Source of the DNA: Burkholderia cepacia ATCC 25416 | Lineage (GTDB): Bacteria; Pseudomonadota; Gammaproteobacteria; Burkholderiales; Burkholderiaceae | Direction of reading: 5' to 3' | Length of the DNA: 64,000 nucleotides | Assembly (NCBI RefSeq): GCF_001411495.1 | Contig: NZ_CP012981.1 | Coordinates: forward strand, 3,100,001 to 3,164,000 | Shown here: in pieces, positions 26,492 through 35,160 of the stretch | How the letters are laid out: every line of letters begins with the position of its first letter | Numbering within the stretch: position 1 is the stretch's first letter | Notes under the pieces: generated by a model | The model's database searches: none | Seen by the model: the letters and a program-made list of their open reading frames with translations, nothing else | Told to the model about the DNA's origin: nothing | Position numbers and translations under genes: made by a program

Positions 26492-27451
26492 TCAAACGTC
26501 GTCGAATGCGGCCTTCAGTGCCGCGACCGCGTCGGCATGCGCGGCCCGCACCTCGGGGATGTAGCCGCCCATCTTGAAGAATTCGTGGATCATCCCCGGA
26601 TAGCAGACCAGCGTGACCGCATTGCCCGCCGCACGCAACTTCTCCGCATACGCGGCCCCCTCGTCGCTTAGCGGATCGTATTCGGCCGTCGCGATCCACG
26701 CCGGCGCGACGCCCGCGAACGACGGCGCATCGCGCGTGCCGTCGAGCGGCGCGAAACGCCAGTCGTCGCGGTCCGCCCGATCGCGCACGTATTGCGTGAA
26801 GAACCACTGGATCGTGTCCTGCGTCAGCAAGTAGCCATTCGCGAGCCGTGCGTGCGATCCGGTGTCCTGGTAGCCCGTCACGCCCGGATAGATCAGCATC
26901 TGCAGCGCGAGGCGAATGCCCGCATCGCGTGCGAGCACCGCGCAGACGGTCGCGAGCGTACCGCCCGCGCTGTCGCCGCCGACGGCCAGCCGCTCGGCAT
27001 CGATGCCGAACGTGGCGGCCTCGCGATGCAGCCATTGCAACGCGTCGTCGGCGTCGTTCACCGCGGTCGGGAACCGGTGCTCCGGCGCGAGCCGGTAGCC
27101 GACCGACAGCACCGCACACTGCGCGTCGTGCGCGAACATCCGGCACAACGCGTCGTGGGTATCGACGCTGCCCACCGTGAAACCGCCGCCGTGGTAGTAC
27201 ACGAGCGCAGGCAGCGGCTCCGCGAGGCTCGGCGCGACCGGCAGGTACAGCCGCGCGCCGATCGTGCGGCCATCGCGCGTCGGGACCACGCACTCCTCGA
27301 CCGAATGCATCGGCGCCGGTGCGACGTCGAGGATCGGCGCGCTCTTCTCGTACGCGGCGCGCGCCTGCTGCGGCGTCTGGTGATGGTAGGACGGACGTTT
27401 CGCGCGCTCGATCATGTCGAGCACCTGGGCGATCTTCGGATTCAGCGGCAT
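26492..27451 (-). CDS. Alpha/beta hydrolase of the hormone-sensitive lipase family
   Basis: Esterase of 319 residues. The oxyanion-hole motif HGGGF is in YYHGGGFTVGS near 80, the nucleophile elbow GDSAGG near 152, and the acid/base residues probably lie in EYDPLSDEG and IHEFFKMGG. The N-terminal cap (MPLNPKIAQVLDMIERAKRP) matches bacterial HSL esterases that act on short-chain acyl esters. I chose ATG 27451; a TTG at 27490 would add 13 residues and cannot be excluded, as neither has a good ribosome site. Confidence 0.92.
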   Translation of the reverse strand: MPLNPKIAQVLDMIERAKRPSYHHQTPQQARAAYEKSAPILDVAPAPMHSVEECVVPTRDGRTIGARLYLPVAPSLAEPLPALVYYHGGGFTVGSVDTHDALCRMFAHDAQCAVLSVGYRLAPEHRFPTAVNDADDALQWLHREAATFGIDAERLAVGGDSAGGTLATVCAVLARDAGIRLALQMLIYPGVTGYQDTGSHARLANGYLLTQDTIQWFFTQYVRDRADRDDWRFAPLDGTRDAPSFAGVAPAWIATAEYDPLSDEGAAYAEKLRAAGNAVTLVCYPGMIHEFFKMGGYIPEVRAAHADAVAALKAAFDDV

Positions 27452-27591
27452 CGATAAGGACGGCGCCGGTGCGACGCCGTGAACGGACAAGCGTCACATG
27501 ATGCCACGCCCTCGTCGTGCAGGCGCGGTGCGCAATCCCGGCCCTCTCTCGGCCTGCCGTGAACGCGTTCGACGGCACACCTGCGCCATGA

Positions 27592-27629
27592 AAAACAAAA
27601 CGGCCCTGCCGGCAAAGCGGCAGGGCCGT
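27592..27629 (-). terminator. Terminator of the Dabb-thioesterase operon
   Basis: CGGCCCTGCCG (27601-27611) pairs with CGGCAGGGCCG (27618-27628). On the minus strand it runs into TTTTGTTTTT. It lies 14 bases after the thioesterase stop. Confidence 0.88.
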
Positions 27630-27641
27630 GCGTTCCGGCGC

Positions 27642-28121
27642 TTACGCGTCGCTCGGGCCGGGCTGGGCGTCCGGCGCCGTGCGCGAGCGTTGCCGCTTGA
27701 TGTCGCGGCCCACCGCGAGCCGCCGCATGTACTTGAACGTGCCGAGCGCCTTCGCGACGAAATTGCCGTCGCTGTCGCGCACTTCGCCTTCGCAGTAGGC
27801 CATCGTCGTCGAGCGATGCATCACGCGCCCGTAAGCGCGCAACTCGCCGCGCCCCGGCTGCATGAAGTTCACCTTCATCTCGACCGTCACGACGCCGACG
27901 CCGTCGTCGGTCAGGCTGCGCGCGGCCATCGCGAGAGCGATGTCCGCGAGCGTCATCGTCACGCCGCCGTGCGCGATGCTCCACGTGTTCATGTGCCGCT
28001 CTTCGAGCGGCAGCACGAGCTCGCTCGCCCCGTCCTTCGCGGACACGAGCTGCACGCCGAGCAGGTCGACGAACGGGCTTTCGATCGACGGGCCGTCCGT
28101 CGGGGTTGCCGCGTCGCTCAT
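27642..28121 (-). CDS. PaaI-family thioesterase (hotdog fold)
   Basis: Probable acyl-CoA thioesterase of 159 residues. The hotdog-domain motif HMNTWSIAHGGVTMTLADIALAMAA (near 49-73) has the HGG and Asp positions used in catalysis by PaaI enzymes. Next come VEMKVNFMQPGRGELRAYGRV and AKALGTFKYM. Its start codon overlaps the stop of the upstream Dabb gene by four bases (ATGA). A terminator follows. Substrate unknown; PaaI members hydrolyse phenylacetyl-CoA or short-chain acyl-CoA. Confidence 0.9.
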   Translation of the reverse strand: MSDAATPTDGPSIESPFVDLLGVQLVSAKDGASELVLPLEERHMNTWSIAHGGVTMTLADIALAMAARSLTDDGVGVVTVEMKVNFMQPGRGELRAYGRVMHRSTTMAYCEGEVRDSDGNFVAKALGTFKYMRRLAVGRDIKRQRSRTAPDAQPGPSDA

Positions 28122-28432
28122 CGTGCGCTGTCGACGATGTAGTCGACGCATTCGCGCGACTCGGCCACCGCGACGACGAATTTCTTCACTTCCTGGTGAA
28201 CCGGGTGCACCTGGTAGGCATCGAGCGCGGCCTTGTCCGCGAAATCGGACACGAGCACGATGTCGGCGGTCGCGTCGAGGCCGGGCGTTGCCACGCCGAC
28301 GTCGATCTGCAGCGTGCCCGGCACGAGGTCGCGACAGCCTTCGAGCTTTTCCTTCAGCTTCAGCGCGTTCTGCGCGCGCGTCGCGCCTTCGGCCGATTCT
28401 TTCAACTTCCACATGACGATATGACGGATCAC
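28118..28432 (-). CDS. Dabb-domain (stress responsive A/B barrel) protein
   Basis: Small dimeric ferredoxin-like protein of 104 residues, starting MIRHIVMWKLKESAEGATR. It has Dabb features IVMWKLKE, DIVLVSDFADKAALDAYQVHPVHQEVKKFV and a C-terminal CVDYIVDSA. Members act as small enzymes or ligand-binding proteins in stress or aromatic metabolism. It is translationally coupled to the PaaI thioesterase by a 4-base overlap. Two hairpins lie in the leader (28465-28509). Confidence 0.88.
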   Translation of the reverse strand: MIRHIVMWKLKESAEGATRAQNALKLKEKLEGCRDLVPGTLQIDVGVATPGLDATADIVLVSDFADKAALDAYQVHPVHQEVKKFVVAVAESRECVDYIVDSAR

Positions 28433-28464
28433 TTCGGTTGCTCCTGTTCGTTGGTGTTCACGAT

Positions 28465-28509
28465 GCGGGCTCGGCCCGCTTCGTGGCCGGCCGGGTGATA
28501 CCCGGCCGG
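28465..28509 (-). repeat. Tandem hairpins in the Dabb operon leader
   Basis: GCGGGC/GCCCGC (28465-28479) and CCGGCCGGGT/ACCCGGCCGG (28487-28509, three-base loop) form two adjacent perfect hairpins 33-77 bases upstream of the Dabb start. There is no T run, so they are not terminators. Confidence 0.5.
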
Positions 28510-28974
28510 TCGTCTGCCCGCTTCGCTTGCACGCGGTCGCGGCAACGGGGGAAAAAACGCGTATCGAATCGGCTGTCGTCCGGCCTTTCCGGCGACGATA
28601 CGCGCATTTTCACCGTGTCCGCTCACCGACGGCGCGATCCGCGCAAGCGGCGGCAATCGCCAAGCCTACCAAACTTGAAGGCTCCGATGGAACGATCGCG
28701 CAGCCTTCCATTGAATCGCGGGAACGCGGCTTGCCCGGCTTCGCGCGCGCCGCTTCGGCGCAGGCCTGCATGCCTCGGCAATCGCCCGCGCAAACTCGAT
28801 GATTCAATTCCGGCACGGCAGCAATCGGCAAAATGAAACGTCATTGCCGATTATTTATTCACCGAATATCCGGATTCCAATACCCGCCTTCATTAAATCG
28901 CATAATTTACCGATTCAATGAGTAATAGTTACGATCGCCTTTTCGCAAAACCGCCTGAAATCAGGAAAACGTGA

Positions 28975-29004
28975 TTGACTTCGATTCTTCCGAAAATTTA
29001 GAAT
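28975..29004 (+). promoter_or_regulatory. Strong promoter upstream of the glycosidase-like lipoprotein
   Basis: TTGACT (28975-28980) and TAGAAT (28999-29004) are separated by 18 bases, in AT-rich sequence. The transcript would start near 29011 and have a leader of about 297 bases before the ATG at 29308. Confidence 0.7.
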
Positions 29005-29307
29005 CCCCTACAGCGGCTTACGATTGATTTTCTCCCGCCGCACACAAGCCGGCACGCACCTGTACGAACGCCGTCCGCCTTGCCTTTTCTCGCTTCACGT
29101 CGGGGCGGCGTCCCTTGCCGTTTCAGCTTTCGGCATTTATCGCCTGTTTGCCGATTTCCTGCTCGATTCACTCACCGCAACAGCATCACATCCTGATTAA
29201 CACCCGGCATTCACTTGAATGCCCGCGACACGGTACCAAACGGACAACAGATCCGTTCATTCGACCATCCCGATAAAAAATCGCCAGTCATCAGGAGGGA
29301 CATCAAC

Positions 29308-31449
29308 ATGCATCGCCTTGTGAAGTCGCTGTGCCTCGGAATCATCTGCGCCGGCCTGCTCGCGGCCTGCAACGACGACGACGTCGAATCGAACAGCCCG
29401 CCGTCGAACAACGCCGCGCTGTCGTTCCGCATGGACGCCGGCGGCCAGATCAACGCGTTCTACCGGCAGGACAAGGTCGCCGCGCACCTGCTGGTGCGTT
29501 CATCGACGAAACCGCGCCTGCTCGTGGTCTTCCCCGCCGGCAACAGCGGCACGGGGCTGTGGTTCGACGACACCCCGCAGCCGGTGAACTGGAGCCTCGA
29601 CACACCGCCGTCCGCGCTGTCGGCACCCGACGCGCACGGCCGCCCGCTGTACGGCATCGGCGCCGACGTGTCGGTGGACACCGGCACGCTGACGATCCGC
29701 CAGGGCGTGCTCAGCAACGTGCGCTTCCTGCGCGACTTCAACGGCGGCGCAACGATTCCGCAACAGATTCTCGCCGCGCCGACGGTCCAGGGCAGCGCCG
29801 CGCAATGGCAACGCGACCGGATCGACGGCGCGCCCGGCTATTCGCTGCGCATCACGTTGCGCGACGGTGGCAGCATCGTGCCGGCTGCGGGCGGCAAGCT
29901 CGTCCTGAGCGCACCGGCGGGCTCGCACACGCTGCGGCTGCATGTCGATGCGCTTTCGGGCGAGACGCCGTTGTCGCCGATCACGCGCGACGATCTGCTC
30001 GCGCCGTCGGTGAACCCCGACCCCGTGAGCCAGAACGTGCTCGAATTCCTGAGCTTCCACGACAAGCTGCTGGCGGGCTCGTGGCAGTACGACACCTACT
30101 TCGGCCGCGACACGCTGATCTCGGTTCGCATGCTGATGCCCGTGCTCGAACCCGCGGCGATCGAGGCCGGCCTGTCGTCGGTGCTGAGCCGGCTGTCGGC
30201 CGACGGCAAGGTCGCGCACGAGGAAGGCATCGGCGAGTTCGCACTCGTCGACAACCAGAAGAACGGGAAGCCGAACGATCCGACGCCGACCTACGACTAC
30301 AAGATGATCGACAGCGACTACCTGCTCGCGCCGATCGCGGCCGCGTGGCTGATCGACGATACGCGCGGCCAGGCGCGTGCGGCTGCGTATCTGGCCCAGC
30401 GCGGCAGCGACGGGCAGACCAACGGCGCCCGCCTGGTCGTCAACCTGCTGCATGTCGCGACCACCGCGCAGCCGTTCGCGCAGCAGCCGTCGGTCGCGAA
30501 CCTGATCCACCTGCGGCCCGGCGAGATCGTCGGCAACTGGCGCGACAGCACCGACGGGCTCGGCGGCGGCGTCTACCCGTACGACGTGAACGCGGTGCTC
30601 GTGCCGGCCGCGTTGCGCGCGGCGAACGCGTTCCTCACGCGCGGCCTGCTCGATCCGTACCTGGATGCCGGACAGCGCGCGACGCTCGCCAACACCGCGA
30701 ACCAGGCGGCCACGTGGGAAACGCAGGCGCCGCCACTGTTCCAGGTCAGCGTGCCGGCCGCGCAGGCGACCGCCGACGTGTCGGCCTATGCACCGTCCGC
30801 CGGCGTGCCGGCCGGTGCCGCGCCTGGCGCACCGCTGGCCTTTTACGCGCTGTCGCTCGATCAGCAGGGCAACCCGATTCCGGTGATGAACTCCGACGGC
30901 GGCTTCGCGTTGCTGTTCGGCACACCGCCGGACGACCAGCTCCAGCGGATCGTCGCCGACGTCACGCGGCCGTTCCCGACCGGGCTCGTGACCGATGCCG
31001 GCATGCTGATCGCGAACCCTGCGTATGCGAGCCAGGCACTGTGGCCGAAATTCACGAGTTCCGCGTATCACGGCACGGTGATCTGGTCGTGGCAGCAGGC
31101 GATGTGGGTGGCCGGGCTCGATCGCCAGCTCGCGCGCCAGGACCTGTCGGCCGCGACCCGCACGCTGCTCGCGCAGGCGCGGCAGACGATCTGGCAGGTG
31201 ATCTCGAACGGGCGCGACATGCGGACGTCGGAGATGTGGACGTGGTCCTACGTGAACGGCAAGTACCAGACCGACGCGTTCGGCACGCGCAGCGCCGATG
31301 CGACCGAAGCCAACGCGGCACAGCTCTGGAGTACGACGTATCTCGCGATCCGCGATCCGCAGCAGCGCGCGGGCAAGTACTGGTGGCAGGCGTCGCGGCA
31401 GATGCAGGATGCGCAGCCGGAAAACGCGGCGGCCCTGGCATCGCGCTAG
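29308..31449 (+). CDS. Glycosidase-like lipoprotein (six-hairpin fold)
   Basis: Large exported lipoprotein of 713 residues. The signal sequence ends in a lipobox GLLAAC (Cys about 19), followed by acidic NDDDVESN. The first 200 residues look like a beta-sandwich. The C-terminal part resembles (alpha/alpha)6-barrel glycosidases: GSWQYDTYFGRDTLISVRMLMP, HEEGIGEF, TYDYKMIDSDYLLAPIAAAW, GTVIWSWQQAMWVAG and SEMWTWSYVNGKYQTDAFG. Asp/Glu candidates for acid-base catalysis are in FGRDT and EEGIGEF. The layout is like amylo-1,6-glucosidase or trehalase relatives, but the substrate is not known. The start is set by an AGGAGGGA site. Confidence 0.75.
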   Translation: MHRLVKSLCLGIICAGLLAACNDDDVESNSPPSNNAALSFRMDAGGQINAFYRQDKVAAHLLVRSSTKPRLLVVFPAGNSGTGLWFDDTPQPVNWSLDTPPSALSAPDAHGRPLYGIGADVSVDTGTLTIRQGVLSNVRFLRDFNGGATIPQQILAAPTVQGSAAQWQRDRIDGAPGYSLRITLRDGGSIVPAAGGKLVLSAPAGSHTLRLHVDALSGETPLSPITRDDLLAPSVNPDPVSQNVLEFLSFHDKLLAGSWQYDTYFGRDTLISVRMLMPVLEPAAIEAGLSSVLSRLSADGKVAHEEGIGEFALVDNQKNGKPNDPTPTYDYKMIDSDYLLAPIAAAWLIDDTRGQARAAAYLAQRGSDGQTNGARLVVNLLHVATTAQPFAQQPSVANLIHLRPGEIVGNWRDSTDGLGGGVYPYDVNAVLVPAALRAANAFLTRGLLDPYLDAGQRATLANTANQAATWETQAPPLFQVSVPAAQATADVSAYAPSAGVPAGAAPGAPLAFYALSLDQQGNPIPVMNSDGGFALLFGTPPDDQLQRIVADVTRPFPTGLVTDAGMLIANPAYASQALWPKFTSSAYHGTVIWSWQQAMWVAGLDRQLARQDLSAATRTLLAQARQTIWQVISNGRDMRTSEMWTWSYVNGKYQTDAFGTRSADATEANAAQLWSTTYLAIRDPQQRAGKYWWQASRQMQDAQPENAAALASR

Positions 31450-31486
31450 CTGCGTATCGCCCGTCGCATGCCGACCGGGCATGCCG

Positions 31487-31518
31487 AAGCCCCGGGTACG
31501 TTACCTCGCCCGGGGCTT
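31487..31518. terminator. Hairpin between the lipoprotein and GGDEF genes
   Basis: AAGCCCCGGG (31487-31496) and CCCGGGGCTT (31509-31518) form a 10-bp perfect stem. No T run follows on either strand, so it is a weak candidate terminator or a processing stem between two convergent genes. Confidence 0.5.
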
Positions 31519-31595
31519 GGGCGGAAACCGAAACGATCGACACGCTTTCGGCACGGCCGCGTTGCCGAACGTCCCGTGTGCCGCGCCACCGCGCG

Positions 31596-32996
31596 TCACC
31601 GCGACACGACGCGGTTTCGCCCTTCCCGCTTCGCCTGGTACAACCGTTCGTCGACCACGCGCAGCAACGCGTCGACCGTGCTGCCGTCGACCCCGTATTG
31701 CGCGACGCCGACGCTGACCGTCACCTGCACGCGCTTGAAATCGAGCCCGAACGGCGAGCTCGCGATCGACGAGCGCACGCGCTCGGCCGTCATCCGCGCG
31801 CCTTCGAGCGGCATCTCGGGCAGCAGCGCCATGAACTCCTCGCCGCCGACCCGCGCGAGCCCGCCGGCCGGCCGGATCGCGTCGAGGCACTGACGCACGA
31901 CGCCGCGCAGCACCTCGTCGCCGATCTGGTGCCCGTACGCATCGTTGATGTTCTTGAAATTGTCGAGATCGAGTGCGAGCAGGCAGAACGGCGTGCCGTC
32001 GCGCTCGGCCCGCACCATCTCGCGCTCGACCTGCGCGATGAACTGCCGGCGGTTCGACGCGCCCGTCATCGGATCGGTCGCGGCCATGTATTCGAGCTTC
32101 TGGTTCGTGCGCCGCAATTCCTGCAGCGCGCTCTCGGTGCGCGCCATCGATTCCGACAGCCGGCTCATCAGGTCTTCCTGGCTGTAGATCGCCGAGAACG
32201 AGCGCGTCGTCTGCAGCGCCTGCACGACGCCGTAGCTGAGCAGGAAGAAGCCGCCCGCGAAAATCGCGTGCGCGAGCCACCACATGTGATTCCACGGCTT
32301 GCCGAGAATGAACGCCAGCGACGACAGCGCGAACGCCATGATCGACACGCCGTAGATCACCATCAGCGGCGAGCGGATCCGGCGCGCGAGCAGCACGGCG
32401 ACGTTCAGCAGCGAGAACACGAGCGCGCCGCCTTCCATCGACAGCCGCGTGCCCGGCGCGCCCGCGACCGGCGAATACGCGATGTACGCCACGACGACGT
32501 TGACGATCACGAAGAACACGATCCACGGCAGCCACGTGCGCACGCTCGTGCGCTTGTCGAAGCGATCGGGCGGACGGGCATAGGACAGCAGGCCCGTGAG
32601 CAGCAGGATCGACATCACGAGCCGCGACGCGGGTCCGTACAGCAGGAACAGCCAGATATTGTGATGCGCCATCCCGGTGAACGCACCGTGCAGCGCGTAG
32701 ATCATCGCGAAGCCGAGAAAGCCGAGTGTCAGCCAGCGCAGCAGCGGTTCGCCGGATGACCGGTAGCACACCCACGTCACGTAGGTAACGAACCCGCCCT
32801 CGAGGGTCGCGGCCGCGATCGCGATTTCATGGAACGCGTGGTTCTCGAACACCGCGTGCGGGTCGCTGAAGAACCACAGATAGGCGATCAGATAGGCGGG
32901 CAGCAACGCGAATCCGACCAGCAGGCATTTCGCGTAGAGCCTCGCGGCCGCGCTGACGACGCGCGGCGGTTCCCCGGCTGCATAGGTCGTACTCAT
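31596..32996 (-). CDS. Membrane GGDEF-domain diguanylate cyclase
   Basis: Predicted c-di-GMP synthase of 466 residues. The first 270 residues carry about eight hydrophobic segments (for example VGFALLPAYLIAYLWFF, LTLGFLGFAMIYALHG, WIVFFVIVNVVVAYIAY, AIFAGGFFLLSYGVVQAL). A short coiled coil follows (LSESMARTESALQELRRTNQKLEYM), then a GGDEF domain with active site RVGGEEF. The inhibitory RxxD site five residues upstream is replaced by RPAG, so product feedback is probably absent. No EAL domain. The 5' region is separate from neighbours, so it is likely monocistronic. Confidence 0.92.
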   Translation of the reverse strand: MSTTYAAGEPPRVVSAAARLYAKCLLVGFALLPAYLIAYLWFFSDPHAVFENHAFHEIAIAAATLEGGFVTYVTWVCYRSSGEPLLRWLTLGFLGFAMIYALHGAFTGMAHHNIWLFLLYGPASRLVMSILLLTGLLSYARPPDRFDKRTSVRTWLPWIVFFVIVNVVVAYIAYSPVAGAPGTRLSMEGGALVFSLLNVAVLLARRIRSPLMVIYGVSIMAFALSSLAFILGKPWNHMWWLAHAIFAGGFFLLSYGVVQALQTTRSFSAIYSQEDLMSRLSESMARTESALQELRRTNQKLEYMAATDPMTGASNRRQFIAQVEREMVRAERDGTPFCLLALDLDNFKNINDAYGHQIGDEVLRGVVRQCLDAIRPAGGLARVGGEEFMALLPEMPLEGARMTAERVRSSIASSPFGLDFKRVQVTVSVGVAQYGVDGSTVDALLRVVDERLYQAKREGRNRVVSR

Positions 32997-33257
32997 TCGG
33001 TCCCCGGTCGGTCTGCTGCGTTGGTTCGAACCTTCGCGGCACGGATCGTGCGACGCACGATCCGGCCCATCGTGCCGAAAGGCAAATGTCAGAGCAAGTA
33101 TAGGTGGGGCAAATTGTTTGACAAGTAAGGGGAAACGGCATTGCCCGGCGCACGCCTTTTGCTTCCCGATTGTTTCGAATGGCGGTTCAGTCGCGCCGAT
33201 TCGCATCGCGGCCGCCTGCCTCGCCGAAGCGAAGCCGCGGCCGCCACCCGCCAAAGA

Positions 33258-34436
33258 TCAGAGGATTTCGAACAGGCCGGCCGCGCCCTGCCCGCCGCCG
33301 ATGCACATCGTGACGACCACGTACTTCACGCCGCGCCGCTTGCCTTCGATCAGCGCGTGGCCCGTCAGGCGCGCGCCCGACACGCCGTACGGATGGCCGA
33401 CCGCGATCGCGCCGCCGTTCACGTTCAGGCGATCCTCAGGAATACCGAGCGTGTCGCGGCAGTACAGCACCTGCACCGCGAACGCTTCGTTCAGTTCCCA
33501 CAGGCCGATATCGTCGACCTTCAGCCCCGCCTGCTTCAGCAGCTTGGGCACCGCGAACACGGGGCCGATGCCCATCTCGTCCGGCTCGCAGCCCGCCACC
33601 GCGAAACCGCGGAAGACGCCGAGCGGCTGCAGCCCTTCGCGCTGCGCGGCGTCGGCGCTCATGACGACGCAAGCCGACGCGCCGTCCGAGAACTGGCTGG
33701 CGTTGCCGGCGGTGATCACGCCGCCCGGCACGGCCGACCGGATCTTCGACACGCCTTCGAGCGTCGTGTCCGGGCGGATCCCTTCGTCGGCCGATACCGT
33801 CACTTCCTTCGTGAACAGACGGCCCGTGGCCTTGTCGGCGATGCCCGCGAGCACCGTGATCGGCACGATCTCGTCGCGAAAGCGTCCGGCTTCCTGCGCG
33901 GCCGCGGCACGCAGTTGCGACTGCACGCCGTACTCGTCCTGCCGCTCCTTCGAGATGCCGTAGCGCTTCGCGACGTTCTCGGCCGTCTGCAGCATGTTCC
34001 AGTAGATCTCGGGCTTGTGCTGCGCGAGCCAGCCTTCCTGGATCATGTGGTGGTTCATCTCGTTCTGCACGCACGAGATCGATTCGACGCCGCCCGCGAC
34101 GTACACCTCGCCTTCGCCCGCGATGATCCGCTGCGCGGCCAGCGCGATGGTCTGCAGCCCCGACGAGCAGAAGCGGTTCACCGTCATCCCCGGCACGCTC
34201 ACGGGCAGCCCCGCGCGCAAGGCGATCTGCCGAGCGATGTTCGCGCCGGTCGCGCCTTCGGGGTTCGCGCACCCCATGATCACGTCCTCGACGCGCGCGG
34301 GGTCGAGCTTCGCGCGTTCGAGCGCGGCCGCGACCACGTGGCCGCCGAGCGTCGCGCCGTGCGTCATGTTGAAAGCACCGCGCCAGGATTTCGCCAGCGG
34401 CGTGCGGGCGGTCGATACGATTACGGCTTCGGTCAT
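33258..34436 (-). CDS. fadA: Acetyl-CoA C-acyltransferase (thiolase)
   Basis: Last step of beta-oxidation, cleaving 3-ketoacyl-CoA to acetyl-CoA. The 392-residue protein has the thiolase motifs: the nucleophile Cys in [13 protein letters not shown] near 90, His in [16 protein letters not shown], and the second Cys in [20 protein letters not shown] at the C-terminus. It is preceded by pncA (51-base gap) and fadB on the same strand, forming a fatty-acid degradation operon. The exact chain-length preference cannot be read from sequence. Confidence 0.95.
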   Translation of the reverse strand: MTEAVIVSTARTPLAKSWRGAFNMTHGATLGGHVVAAALERAKLDPARVEDVIMGCANPEGATGANIARQIALRAGLPVSVPGMTVNRFCSSGLQTIALAAQRIIAGEGEVYVAGGVESISCVQNEMNHHMIQEGWLAQHKPEIYWNMLQTAENVAKRYGISKERQDEYGVQSQLRAAAAQEAGRFRDEIVPITVLAGIADKATGRLFTKEVTVSADEGIRPDTTLEGVSKIRSAVPGGVITAGNASQFSDGASACVVMSADAAQREGLQPLGVFRGFAVAGCEPDEMGIGPVFAVPKLLKQAGLKVDDIGLWELNEAFAVQVLYCRDTLGIPEDRLNVNGGAIAVGHPYGVSGARLTGHALIEGKRRGVKYVVVTMCIGGGQGAAGLFEIL

Positions 34437-34487
34437 GCGAGTCTCCTTCGGTCCTGCTTCATGTCCTGCATCGAATGGGGAAATGCG

Positions 34488-35120
34488 CTACGCCGCCGGG
34501 CGCGCGCCCGCGGACGTCACATGCGCGACGCCCGCTGCCTGCATCTGTTGCCATGCGTGGGCGAGCGACCCGTTCAGGTCGATCGCGCGGCACGCATCGT
34601 TGATCACCGCGGCGTCGAAACCGGCCGCACGCGCGTCGAGCGCCGACCACGCGACGCAATAGTCGGTCGCGAGCCCGCAGCACCACACGCGCTTCGCGCC
34701 GAGCTCGCGCAGATAGCCCGCGAGCCCCGTGCGCGTCGTGCGATCCGCTTCGACGAATGCGGAATAGCTGTCGACCTGCGCGTCGCCGCCCTTGCGGATG
34801 ACGAGCCGCGCATGCGGGATGTCGAGGTCGCGATGCAGCGCCGCGCCGTCGGTGTCCTGCACGCAGTGCACGGGCCACAGCACCTGCTCGCCGTACGGCA
34901 GCGCGAGCGTGGAGAACGGTTCGCGGCCCGGATGGTTCGCCGCGAACGACACGTGCTCGCGCGGGTGCCAGTCCTGCGTCAGCACGACCTGGTCGAAGCG
35001 CCGCGCCAGCGCGTTGATCACCGGCACGACCGCATCGCCGTCGGGCACCGCGAGCGCGCCGCCCGGCATGAAGTCGTATTGCACGTCGATCACGAGCAGT
35101 ACGTCGTCGGTGTGTCTCAT
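34488..35120 (-). CDS. pncA: Nicotinamidase/pyrazinamidase
   Basis: Hydrolyses nicotinamide to nicotinic acid in NAD+ salvage. The 210-residue isochorismatase-like protein has the active-site Asp in LLVIDVQYDFMPGG near 10, metal ligands in TQDWHPREHVSFA, and the nucleophile Cys in KRVWCCGLATDYCVAWSALDA near 155. A Lys in LVIRKGGDAQVDSYSAF completes the triad. It is unusual in sitting between fadB (40-base gap) and fadA (51-base gap) on the same strand. A nearby start further upstream is rejected. Confidence 0.93.
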   Translation of the reverse strand: MRHTDDVLLVIDVQYDFMPGGALAVPDGDAVVPVINALARRFDQVVLTQDWHPREHVSFAANHPGREPFSTLALPYGEQVLWPVHCVQDTDGAALHRDLDIPHARLVIRKGGDAQVDSYSAFVEADRTTRTGLAGYLRELGAKRVWCCGLATDYCVAWSALDARAAGFDAAVINDACRAIDLNGSLAHAWQQMQAAGVAHVTSAGARPAA

Positions 35121-35160
35121 TGCGTTTCTCCGGGTGTTCGTCGCGCCGCGATCCGGCGCG

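Larger units (their letters stand above)
28433..29307. other. 875-base intergenic region, AT-richer part with promoter
   Basis: No protein gene is supported. The left part carries the leader hairpins of the Dabb operon. The stretch 28830-29010 is visibly AT-richer than the rest of the window and contains a strong promoter for the lipoprotein gene (28975-29004). The last 300 bases form a long untranslated leader rich in TTTC/CGCC motifs, with no clear hairpin. Confidence 0.6.

Noticed and set aside
29331..32759. Open frame of over 1100 codons covering the glycosidase and GGDEF genes
   Set aside because: It is a different frame over one gene and antisense to the other; composition is Arg/Ala rich without motifs.
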